Assembly: GCA_905215645.1 (NCBI GenBank)
Contig: CAJMQS010000016.1
Coordinates: 1-47,097, forward strand
DNA length: 47,097 bases
From: an uncultured bacterium
Lineage (GTDB): Bacteria; Bacillota; Negativicutes; Acidaminococcales; Acidaminococcaceae
Reading direction: 5' to 3'
This document shows positions 15,590-22,888 of the stretch, in pieces. Numbering within the stretch: position 1 is the stretch's first letter; each line of letters opens with the position of its first letter. A program made the translations under genes and the position numbers. Under the pieces are notes generated by a model that was given only the letters and a program-made list of their open reading frames with translations, did no database searches and was not told where the DNA came from.

Positions 15590-16918
15590 TTACCGTACCA
15601 GGCAAGGAGATTTTGCATCAAATTTCCAGCCGGGGATCAGATACTGCATGGTGATGGCGTCATTACGCACCCCCAGGCAGTGCTTTTTGTACAGTTCGTG
15701 GGCCTTCATGACCTGTTCTCGGTCCACTTCCACGCCCAGGCCTGGTTTATCCGGCACCTTGATGCCGCCGTCTACAATCTGCAGGGGTTCCTTGGTCAGC
15801 CGTTCCCGGCCTTCCTGCCAGATCCAGTGCGTATCCAGGGCATTGTAGAAGCCCGGTACCGCAGCTCCCACCTGGACGCACATGGCCAGGGAAATGTCGA
15901 AATGGTTGTTGGAATGGCTGCCCCAGGTATAGCCGAATTCGTGGCACATCTGAGCCACCCGTACAGAACCGTTCATGGTCCAGAAGTGAGGATCCGCCAG
16001 GATGATGTCTACTGCCTGGCTCTCCAGAGAATGGCCTACCTGCCGCCAATCGGTAGCAATCATGTTGGTGGCGGTGGGGAAGCCGGTGCGCCGGCGGAAT
16101 TCGCTCATGATTTCCCGTCCGGAATACACCCCTTCCGCTCCGCAGGGATCTTCACAGTAGGTCAGGATGCCGTGCATGTCGGATACGTATTTTACCGCAT
16201 CTTCCAGCAGCCAGGCCCCATTGGGATCCAGGTCCATCCGGGCATCCGGGAAAGCTTTCTTCATGGCCTTGATGACTTTCATTTCTTCATCCCCGGCCAG
16301 TACGCCGCCTTTCAGCTTGAAATCCTTGAACCCGTATTTTTCCTTAGCTGCCCGGCACAGGGCCACGATGCTGTCCGCATCCAGGGCTTCTTCATTCCGC
16401 AGCCGGTACCATTCACAGTCAGAATCTTCCTCATGGTCATAGGGCAAATCCGTCTTGTTTCCGTCCCCTACGAAGAACAGATAACCTAGGAACCGGACGA
16501 AATCCCGCTGCTGGCCATTGCCCAGCAGACGGCAAACCGGCATGTCCAGGAATTTCCCCAAAAGGTCCAGGCAGGGGGCTTCGATGGCGGTCAGCACATG
16601 GACTCCGGTGCGCAGGTCGAAAGTCTGATTTCCCCGGACATCTTCTTCTCCATTTTTGTCCAGATAGGCTTTTACCTTCAGCAAGGTATTCCGATAATCA
16701 GAAACTTTAGTGCCTACCACAATATCAGCCGCATCTTCCAGGGCATTGGTGATTTTTGGGCCCCCGGGTACTTCTCCCACCCCGGTGTTCCCTTCTGAAT
16801 CTGTCAAGATCACGATGTTTCGGGTGAAATAGGGGGCATGCCCGCCGCTCAGGTTCAGTAGCATGCTGTCTTTGCCGGCAACCGGGTAAACTTCCATTTT
16901 GGTAATTATGGGTGTCAT
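15590..16918 (-). CDS. gudD: Glucarate dehydratase
   Basis: An enolase-superfamily enzyme that dehydrates D-glucarate (and L-idarate) to 5-dehydro-4-deoxy-D-glucarate with magnesium. The protein follows E. coli GudD almost end to end, from AGKDSMLLNLSG to the last PCLVR. Key residues are in place: the KLK pair K201/K203, metal ligands D231 (DPNG), E256 (EDPCG) and N285, and the catalytic histidine H335 in SHSNNH, each 4 positions lower than in E. coli. The 442-residue length is normal. It is the first gene of a leftward operon and faces the LysR gene across overlapping promoters. Confidence 0.95.
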   Translation of the reverse strand: MTPIITKMEVYPVAGKDSMLLNLSGGHAPYFTRNIVILTDSEGNTGVGEVPGGPKITNALEDAADIVVGTKVSDYRNTLLKVKAYLDKNGEEDVRGNQTFDLRTGVHVLTAIEAPCLDLLGKFLDMPVCRLLGNGQQRDFVRFLGYLFFVGDGNKTDLPYDHEEDSDCEWYRLRNEEALDADSIVALCRAAKEKYGFKDFKLKGGVLAGDEEMKVIKAMKKAFPDARMDLDPNGAWLLEDAVKYVSDMHGILTYCEDPCGAEGVYSGREIMSEFRRRTGFPTATNMIATDWRQVGHSLESQAVDIILADPHFWTMNGSVRVAQMCHEFGYTWGSHSNNHFDISLAMCVQVGAAVPGFYNALDTHWIWQEGRERLTKEPLQIVDGGIKVPDKPGLGVEVDREQVMKAHELYKKHCLGVRNDAITMQYLIPGWKFDAKSPCLVR

Positions 16919-17048
16919 TGATTTGCTCCTCCTTGCTAAAAACCAACAGTATCCAACAATGTCACAGGCCCTTGACGATCCAATCCGACAGCTTCCCCGA
17001 AATTGCGCGTTTTCAGTTTATTGTGAATAGCGTTCGGATTCTGTGTTT

Positions 17049-17110
17049 GACTTTATTGTAATTTTCATGCTATTATAAATCAAATTGTTTATTTTTAGTT
17101 TATGAATTAG
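17049..17110. promoter_or_regulatory. Shared 62-bp promoter/operator block, gudD copy
   Basis: Aligns gaplessly with 7911-7972. The conserved half at 17080-17110 is upstream of the gudD -35 and just downstream of the likely lysR transcription start. That is the classical layout for LysR activation of the target and repression of itself. Confidence 0.7.
17055..17083 (-). promoter_or_regulatory. gudD promoter
   Basis: Minus-strand TTGATT (17083-17078) and TACAAT (17060-17055), 17 nt apart, are identical in sequence and spacing to the garD operon promoter. An opposing promoter, TTGACT (17047-17052) and TATTAT (17071-17076) with 18-nt spacing, can drive lysR on the plus strand, so the two overlap. 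Confidence 0.75.
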
Positions 17111-17133
17111 TTTTTCTTAGAGAGGTACACCCA

Positions 17134-18072
17134 ATGGATCTGAAGCAGATCGAATACATTGTGAAGATTGCGGAAACCGGCAGCATCACCAAGGCCGCAG
17201 AGCAGCTGTTCATCACCCAGTCCGCCCTGAACCAGCAGCTGCTGAAATTGGAACAGCAGCTGGGAATCAAGTTGTTTGTCCGGCACAAACACGATCTGGC
17301 CCCCACCAGTGCCGGTCAGGTGTACTTGGAATACGGCCAGAACATGCTCCGAGAAAAAAGAGAAGCCTACAATATCATCCATGATATGGCCCAGAACAGC
17401 CTGGGAGACCTCCGGCTGACTTTTTCCAGAGAGCGGGGCATCGACATGCTGGTCTCCACCTATCCCCAGTTCCACCGACGTTTCCCTGGGATCACCCTGC
17501 GTCCCCACGAAATGTTCGTAGTGGATCAGCTGAATTATCTCAGCCGAGGAGATATAGATTTAGGTGTTGTGACCATAACAGAAAAACAGAAGCGGCAAGA
17601 ACTGGAATTCGAATTGATACGGCGTGAACCCCTGCTGCTGGCAGTCCCCCGTGAGAGCCCCCGGGCAATCAATCCAGCCAAGCCTGGCGCCCCTTTGGAA
17701 GAACTGCCATACCTGCCCGTAGATCAATGTAAAGACAGTCCTTTCGTACTCATGTTTCCCAAGTCCACCATGCGTCAACTCATCGACCAGGTACTAAAGG
17801 AAGCAGACTACCATCCTTACGTGCTTTTCGAGAGTGCCAGTGTACGAGCTCTCCTTACCATGGTAAAGAACAACATGGCCTGTACCATGGTTGCTGCAGG
17901 CTATTATCGATACCAGGATAAAATCGCCTATTACCGGATTCCCGGAAATCCCTACTGGGAAATGTGCATCACTTACAAAAAAGGAGCCTACTTGAACAGA
18001 GCCATGCAATATTACAAAGAATTGATTCAAGAGTATTTCCGGACAAAAGATCCTTTGTTTGTAAAAAAATAG
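17134..18072 (+). CDS. LysR-type regulator of the hexarate genes
   Basis: A 312-residue LysR-family transcription factor with an N-terminal winged helix-turn-helix (SITKAAEQLFITQSALNQQ, about residues 16-34) and a C-terminal periplasmic-binding-like sensor domain. GAGAGG precedes the ATG at 17134. It is divergent from gudD with overlapping promoters, so glucarate, galactarate or their keto-deoxy product is the likely inducer. The same 62-bp block upstream of the LarA-like/garD operon makes it the likely regulator of that operon too. No CdaR is next to this locus; one lies at 32363-33538. Confidence 0.85.
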   Translation: MDLKQIEYIVKIAETGSITKAAEQLFITQSALNQQLLKLEQQLGIKLFVRHKHDLAPTSAGQVYLEYGQNMLREKREAYNIIHDMAQNSLGDLRLTFSRERGIDMLVSTYPQFHRRFPGITLRPHEMFVVDQLNYLSRGDIDLGVVTITEKQKRQELEFELIRREPLLLAVPRESPRAINPAKPGAPLEELPYLPVDQCKDSPFVLMFPKSTMRQLIDQVLKEADYHPYVLFESASVRALLTMVKNNMACTMVAAGYYRYQDKIAYYRIPGNPYWEMCITYKKGAYLNRAMQYYKELIQEYFRTKDPLFVKK

Positions 18073-18073
18073 A

Positions 18074-18109
18074 GGAACTGCTGCACAAACAGCAGTCCCT
18101 CCATTTTTT
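18074..18109 (+). terminator. Terminator of the hexarate lysR gene
   Basis: A CTGCTG/CAGCAG stem extended by further pairs and followed by a six-T run just after the lysR stop. It lies 11 nt from the end of the convergent EIIC-like gene and may serve both. Confidence 0.7.
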
Positions 18110-18119
18110 ATTTATTCTT

Positions 18120-19682
18120 TTATTCCACCTTCCCCTTCGTAAACCGATTGGCTGCCACAGTGATGCAGAAAGCACAGAAGGCGGACAGGAACATGCACAG
18201 GGCAAAGCCCAGTACATTGTTGGACAGGGTGGGCGCCACGATGCTGGGTACATAAGCCGTCCCCCGCACATTGAAGTAGCCCACGGCCACGCCGCCTACG
18301 CCGGCAGCAATGATGGCGCCGGCCATCACTACTTTATTGGAAAACATGAAGGGATACGCCGCTTCTACAAAGGTCCCGAAAGCCATGTTGATGAACAGCC
18401 CCGGGATGGCCAGGGCCCGGTCGTCTTTCCGCCGGGGTGCCAGGATGTTGGCGGCCATGATCCCGGCAGAGACCATCACCAGCCCCACCATATCGATGGC
18501 GCCCAGGAAGGAGTTCCCGGTCTTTTCCATTTCCAAAAGGATGATGGGCAGGATGGCTGCATGGTACATGCCGCCCATGATTGCCGGCCAGATCAGGAGG
18601 CCGGCCAGGCCCCCGCAGAGCACCGGATGGATGGAGAAGGCCCAGTCGATTACATAGCGGATCCCGTTGCCCACCGCTTCCGCCAGGGGAGCAATGAACA
18701 GATAGATCAACAGACCGGCCGCCAGCCCGGCAATGCCTCCGGCCACAATATTGGCCGTGGTAGCAGGGAAGTTCAGCTTCAGACATTTGAGCAGCAGGGA
18801 CTGGACCAGAATACCGGCGATGATACCCCCGATGATGCCCCCGATGAGCCCGCCCTTGACGGACAGGATCCCGGTGACCACCCCGGCCACGATGGCTACA
18901 TCCCCCATGCTGGAAACCTGTTTGGCAGCCACCGTGGCTACGATCACCGGCAGGGCGTCGATCATCACATTGAAGATTTTTTCAAAGTACTCCAGTCCAG
19001 GCACCTTGCTGAGGATCAATGTCAGTGCCATGGCGATGAACCCGGGCAGGGAGGCCATCAGGATGCCCCGGACGCTGATCCGTGCCAGGAGGCTGGCCTT
19101 TTCTCCCGGCCCTTCCGTGGTCACGCCTCCATTCATGGCCGGACGATAGCTCAAGTTCCAGTACTTGGCCAGGGCGAATACATTGGCAATGGCCCGGGTC
19201 CGGTTGGTGGTACCGGTGGTCCCGGAAACGGCCACCACATTGAGCCCCATGGATTGGGCCAGGGCCATGGAGGTCCCGCCGGTACCGGTGGCAGCCAGTT
19301 TCTTTTCCGCAGCAGCCGCCATGGCCCGGGCATTGGCACCCTTGGGGTCGCAGCTGGCCAGGATCAGCCCGTCCACTTTCCCGGCATCGATGAGCCCGGC
19401 GATCTTTTCATCTTCCAGGACCGCTTCCCGGTTCACTTCTTCCAAGGTTCCCCGGAAAATGACCCGAGGCTGCTCTCCATCCCAAGTCCACAATGCCGCC
19501 TTGGTTTCCGGTTTGGCCGTATCCATGGAGGCTTCTGCTGCGATGAACTGGATGGCCGCTAGCTGGATGCCTGCCGCCTTGATCTGCCTGACCATTTCCC
19601 CCAGCAGGGATTCCGGATCCTTGCCTCCCAGATTGTATAGGTTTCCCCCGCTGCTGCCCAAGATTGCTGCCGTTTTTGCCAT
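18120..19682 (-). CDS. EIIC-like membrane protein with an unusual N-terminal domain
   Basis: A 520-residue protein in two parts. The first 200 or so residues are soluble, starting AAILGSSGGNLYNLGG and rich in small residues, including ASCDPKGANARAMA and VAVSGTTGTTNRTRAIA, which look like ligand- or phosphate-binding loops. The rest is strongly hydrophobic with about ten segments and glycine-rich GLIGGIIGGIIAGILVQ, resembling fructose-type PTS EIIC permeases. No EIIA, EIIB, HPr or EI gene is near it, so a phosphotransferase role is doubtful. The start at the ATG at 19682 has GAGGGGG at good spacing; an ATG two codons upstream is too close. It is transcribed alone from a strong promoter with a leader hairpin. 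I do not recognise the N-terminal domain. Confidence 0.6.
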   Translation of the reverse strand: MAKTAAILGSSGGNLYNLGGKDPESLLGEMVRQIKAAGIQLAAIQFIAAEASMDTAKPETKAALWTWDGEQPRVIFRGTLEEVNREAVLEDEKIAGLIDAGKVDGLILASCDPKGANARAMAAAAEKKLAATGTGGTSMALAQSMGLNVVAVSGTTGTTNRTRAIANVFALAKYWNLSYRPAMNGGVTTEGPGEKASLLARISVRGILMASLPGFIAMALTLILSKVPGLEYFEKIFNVMIDALPVIVATVAAKQVSSMGDVAIVAGVVTGILSVKGGLIGGIIGGIIAGILVQSLLLKCLKLNFPATTANIVAGGIAGLAAGLLIYLFIAPLAEAVGNGIRYVIDWAFSIHPVLCGGLAGLLIWPAIMGGMYHAAILPIILLEMEKTGNSFLGAIDMVGLVMVSAGIMAANILAPRRKDDRALAIPGLFINMAFGTFVEAAYPFMFSNKVVMAGAIIAAGVGGVAVGYFNVRGTAYVPSIVAPTLSNNVLGFALCMFLSAFCAFCITVAANRFTKGKVE

Positions 19683-19706
19683 ATGCATGACCCCCTCAGA
19701 AATTGA

Positions 19707-19735
19707 AACGGTCCGTCTTCCTCAGCCGGACCGTT
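19707..19735 (-). promoter_or_regulatory. Leader stem-loop of the EIIC-like gene
   Basis: A perfect 9-bp stem (19707-19715 with 19727-19735) with an 11-nt loop, between the promoter and the ribosome site of the EIIC-like gene, followed by a U-rich TTTCAATTT. It could be an attenuator or antiterminator target, or simply the terminator of the upstream nitroreductase gene. Confidence 0.5.
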
Positions 19736-19758
19736 CAGTTGTTTTGCTTTACTCCGCT

Positions 19759-19787
19759 AGTGTACTAAAATATAGGGATCCTGTCAA
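19759..19787 (-). promoter_or_regulatory. Promoter of the EIIC-like gene
   Basis: Minus-strand TTGACA (19787-19782) and TACACT (19764-19759) with a 17-nt spacer: a consensus -35 and good -10. Confidence 0.75.
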
Positions 19788-19819
19788 GATACGGCTCCCG
19801 CAGCAGAGGAATCCTCTCT

Positions 19820-20314
19820 TCACTCGATCCACCGGATCCATTCTTCCCGGAACCGATGATGCTCCCTGATTTCCCCTGCTGGATACCCCAGGGAAAACAT
19901 GGCAAAGGCTTCTTCTTCCGCCGGCAGGCCGGCAATTCCTCCTACAGCCGCCATCCGCTCTGCCCGGGGATAGACTCCCATCCAGACGCCCCCCAAGCCC
20001 TGGGCATCCGTTTCAATCCAAAGATTTTCCAAAGCCGCACTGGTGTCTACAGGGGCAAATTCCGGCAGCTGGCAGTCTTTGCGATAGCTGATGACCAGAA
20101 GCACCGGTGCCTCCGCTGCAAAGGCCGAAAAATGGCTGACAGCCGCCAGCTCCCGGATCTTTTCCCGGTCCGTCACCACCGTAAAGCGCCAGGGCTGTTG
20201 GTTGCAGGCGGAAGGGGCCGCCATGGCCGCCCGGAGGATCTCAAGGATTTTTGTTTTTTCCACCGGTTTTTCAAGATACTTTCTCACACTGGTACGATGA
20301 AACAGATTTTCCAT
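19820..20314 (-). CDS. Nitroreductase-family flavoprotein
   Basis: A 164-residue FMN-dependent oxidoreductase of the nitroreductase fold. It starts with FHRTSVRKYLEKPVE, has AAMAAPSACNQQPWRF (FMN-binding region, about residues 29-44) and a C-terminal GYPAGE segment. It is of the short type often called NADH dehydrogenase/NAD(P)H nitroreductase in anaerobes. The substrate is unknown. It is a single gene with its own promoter, not obviously linked to its neighbours. Confidence 0.85.
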   Translation of the reverse strand: MENLFHRTSVRKYLEKPVEKTKILEILRAAMAAPSACNQQPWRFTVVTDREKIRELAAVSHFSAFAAEAPVLLVISYRKDCQLPEFAPVDTSAALENLWIETDAQGLGGVWMGVYPRAERMAAVGGIAGLPAEEEAFAMFSLGYPAGEIREHHRFREEWIRWIE

Positions 20315-20349
20315 AAGCCAGGATCTCCTTTTCCTATTTTCGTAAGTTT

Positions 20350-20378
20350 ACTATACCAAAGCGGTATGCCTCCTGCAA
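20350..20378 (-). promoter_or_regulatory. Nitroreductase promoter
   Basis: Minus-strand TTGCAG (20378-20373) and TATAGT (20355-20350) with 17-nt spacing. Confidence 0.65.
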
Positions 20379-20400
20379 GATTATTCCCTGAGAGATGCCC

Positions 20401-20432
20401 TTGACAGGATTTTTCTTTGACGCTATCCTGTC
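20401..20432 (+). promoter_or_regulatory. M20 peptidase promoter with inverted repeat
   Basis: TTGACA (20401-20406) and TATCCT (20424-20429) are 17 nt apart on the plus strand. A perfect 8-bp inverted repeat, GACAGGAT (20403-20410) and ATCCTGTC (20425-20432), covers both elements and looks like a repressor site. About 130 nt of leader follow before the start. Confidence 0.65.
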
Positions 20433-20564
20433 CCTAATGACACAAGTATGTCGTTTCTTCACGATTGGTATATTTTTCGATGGGATTGTCACTCCGTCCT
20501 TTCCATCGTCGTGGCCACCATCATGGCCAAAATCCTGTAAGAGCCGGCTGGCAAGGAGGAGAAA

Positions 20565-21665
20565 ATGGATATCATCGAAGAATTCAAGGAACTGGTCATG
20601 ATCGATTCGGCTTCCGGCAAAGAAAGAGCCATTGCCGATGCCTTGACAAAGAAGCTCCGGAATCTGGGTTTTTCCGTGAAAGAAGACCGGGCCGGAGATA
20701 CCTTTGGGGGCGATACGGGGAACCTGATTGCCGTCCGGGAAGGGACCCGTCCCGGTGCCATCCTGTTCTGCAGCCACATGGACCGGGTGGCCAAAGGGCT
20801 CAGCATCCATCCTCAGGAAAAAGACGGCTATCTGGTATCTGACGGCACCACCATCTTGGCAGCCGACGATGTGAGCGGCATCTGTGCCATCTTGGACGGG
20901 GTACGGCGGGCCATCGCTTCCCAAAAGCCCCTGCCCCGGCTGGAAATCGCCTTCACTGTAGGAGAGGAAGCCGGTCTTTGGGGAGGACGGGCCCTGGACC
21001 TGTCCCAATTCCAGAGTCCCTTCTGCTATGTGCTGGACAGTCCCGGCACCCTGGGCCGGCTGATCAACGGAGCTCCCGGCCTGGCCAAACTCCAGGTGGA
21101 AGTCCAGGGCAAAGCGGCCCATGCAGGGAACGAGCCGGAAAAGGGCATCAATGCGGCCCATATCCTGTGCCATATCCTGGATACTTTGAAAGACGGCCGG
21201 CTGGATGAAGAGACCGTCTCCAACTTCCCCCTCCTGGGCACCGGCAACACGGCCACCAACATCGTCTGTGCCCAAGCCTGGGCCAAAGGCGAGAGCCGCA
21301 GCCGGGACCGGGAAAAGCTGGAAGCCTATATAGGCTACCTCCAATCCCATTGCCAGGAAAGTGCCCAAGGGACCGGAGCCACTGTCACCACCCAGGCAGA
21401 AATCTCTTTCGCTCCCTTCCTGCTGGAAGAAAACGAACCGGTGATCTGCCATGCCCGCAAAGCCCTGGAAGCCATGGGGATCGAGTCCCGGATCGAACAG
21501 GGAGGCGGCGGGATGGATGCCAACATCTACAATGCCAAAGGCCTGCCCTCCTTAGGAGTGGCCACCGGCTATACCAAAAACCACACCTTGGAAGAGAACC
21601 TGGACCTGGCCAGCTTCACCCGCAGCGGAGAACTGGTAGCAAAACTGATCGAAACCATCTCCTAA
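20565..21665 (+). CDS. M20-family metallopeptidase (PepT-like)
   Basis: A 366-residue zinc peptidase or amidase of the M20 family, probably cytoplasmic. The metal-site pattern is clear: CSHMD (His about 70), ILAADDVSG (Asp about 99-100), the catalytic and metal glutamates in VGEEAG (about 133-135), an aspartate in YVLDSPG and a late histidine in TGYTKNHTLEE. The dimerisation domain starts near GAPGLAKLQVEVQGKAAHAGNEPEKGINA. AAGGAGG sets the start. It is similar to tripeptidase T-type proteins; whether it cleaves di- or tripeptides cannot be told from the sequence. It is monocistronic between its promoter and a terminator. Confidence 0.85.
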   Translation: MDIIEEFKELVMIDSASGKERAIADALTKKLRNLGFSVKEDRAGDTFGGDTGNLIAVREGTRPGAILFCSHMDRVAKGLSIHPQEKDGYLVSDGTTILAADDVSGICAILDGVRRAIASQKPLPRLEIAFTVGEEAGLWGGRALDLSQFQSPFCYVLDSPGTLGRLINGAPGLAKLQVEVQGKAAHAGNEPEKGINAAHILCHILDTLKDGRLDEETVSNFPLLGTGNTATNIVCAQAWAKGESRSRDREKLEAYIGYLQSHCQESAQGTGATVTTQAEISFAPFLLEENEPVICHARKALEAMGIESRIEQGGGGMDANIYNAKGLPSLGVATGYTKNHTLEENLDLASFTRSGELVAKLIETIS

Positions 21666-21679
21666 ATGGACTGGATCCC

Positions 21680-21713
21680 AGCCCCCTATTGATACCCATC
21701 AATAGGGGGCTTT
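21680..21713 (+). terminator. Terminator of the M20 peptidase gene
   Basis: A perfect 14-bp stem (21680-21693 with 21698-21711) with a 4-nt loop and a short T run. Confidence 0.85.
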
Positions 21714-21725
21714 GCCATTTCTGTA

Positions 21726-21755
21726 TTAGACGCAGACTTCTGTACAATTTATAAT
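21726..21755 (+). promoter_or_regulatory. Promoter of the threonine aldolase-type operon
   Basis: TTAGAC (21726-21731) and TATAAT (21750-21755) with 18-nt spacing, about 55 nt upstream of the start codon. Confidence 0.55.
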
Positions 21756-21810
21756 TAGAATATATTGTTTCACTTATTTTATGATACATTTCGTATACAG
21801 GAGGCAAACA

Positions 21811-22848
21811 ATGATTGATTTAAGAAGCGACACACTCACCTTGCCGGACCGTCCCATGCTGGAAACGATCCTGACCGCTCACCTGGGAGATGATGGCCGT
21901 CTCAACGCTGCTGGCCGGGGAGAAGATGCCACCGTCAATCGGCTAGAAGACATGTCAGCTGCCCTGACGGGAAAAGAAGCAGGGCTCCTCTGCACCTCCG
22001 GGACTTTGGGGAACCAAGCGGCCGTCCTCACCTGGTGCCGGCCGGGCGATACCGTCCTGGTCAACGACCTGCAGCACCTGGACCGCAGTGAAAAGACGGC
22101 CTTTGATCCCCGTTTCGGCCAAATGAAAAAAGCCGTTTACCATTTGGATGCCAACTTCCAGCCAGATCTGGCTGAAATCGAAGCCCAGTGCAAAACGGGA
22201 AAGATCAAACTGCTCTGCCTGGAAAACACCCATAACTACACCGGTGGAACCTGTATCACGGAAGCCAGCCTGAAAAAGATCCATGACCTGGCCAGCCAGT
22301 ACCATGTCCCGGTCCATATGGACGGAGCTCGTCTCTTCAATGCCGCTCTATACCTGAAGACACCGGTAGCGCAGCTCTGTCAGTATGTGGATTCCGTCCA
22401 ATTCTGCTTTTCCAAAGGTCTGGGGGCACCGGTGGGTTCCGTACTGTGCGGCTCGCGGGATTTCATCCGGAATGCTAAAGAAACCCGGAAACTGATGGGC
22501 GGGGCCATGCGGCAGGCTGGCATCATCGCGGCCCCTGCCATCTATGCCCTGGAACACAATATCCAAAGGCTCCAAGAAGACCACGACAATTGCGCCGCCT
22601 GTGCTGCTCAGCTGCAGGATCTGAAAAAAATCACCGTCCAAAAAGATGTCCAAACCAATATCCTCATGCTGGACGTAGCCCCCTCAGGCATCACCCCCCA
22701 GGAATTCTGTGACCGGGCCAAAGCCAAAGGCCTTTGGATCCGCCCCATCATCAATACATCCGTCCGCCTTGTATTCTACAAAGGGATCACCCGCCAGGAC
22801 GCCCTGGATGCAGCAGCCATCATCCGGCAGCTGGATGCGGAACTGTAA
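21811..22848 (+). CDS. Threonine aldolase-family PLP enzyme
   Basis: A 345-residue fold-type I PLP enzyme of the low-specificity L-threonine aldolase/beta-eliminating lyase group. It starts MIDLRSDTLTLP, has the glycine-rich TSGTLGNQAA region, an aspartate in PVHMDGARLFNA, the PLP lysine in FSKGLGAPVGS and an arginine near the C-terminus. The ATG at 21811 has GGAGG upstream; earlier in-frame ATG codons do not. It probably splits L-threonine or a beta-hydroxy amino acid to glycine and an aldehyde. The next gene, 40 nt on, is an amino acid/dicarboxylate symporter, so uptake and cleavage of a hydroxy amino acid is a sensible pairing. Confidence 0.85.
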   Translation: MIDLRSDTLTLPDRPMLETILTAHLGDDGRLNAAGRGEDATVNRLEDMSAALTGKEAGLLCTSGTLGNQAAVLTWCRPGDTVLVNDLQHLDRSEKTAFDPRFGQMKKAVYHLDANFQPDLAEIEAQCKTGKIKLLCLENTHNYTGGTCITEASLKKIHDLASQYHVPVHMDGARLFNAALYLKTPVAQLCQYVDSVQFCFSKGLGAPVGSVLCGSRDFIRNAKETRKLMGGAMRQAGIIAAPAIYALEHNIQRLQEDHDNCAACAAQLQDLKKITVQKDVQTNILMLDVAPSGITPQEFCDRAKAKGLWIRPIINTSVRLVFYKGITRQDALDAAAIIRQLDAEL

Positions 22849-22888
22849 AATGACCTTATTCAGGCCGATCTGGAAAGGAGCATAAGAT

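Noticed and set aside
17964..19562. A 532-codon plus-strand open frame opposite the EIIC-like gene
   Set aside because: Its composition (very rich in His, Gly, Gln and Asp) is that of an antisense shadow; the minus-strand frame has membrane segments, a promoter and a ribosome site.
18120..19682. Calling the EIIC-like gene a complete PTS transporter
   Set aside because: No EIIA or EIIB phosphorylation site is visible in it and no partner gene is nearby.
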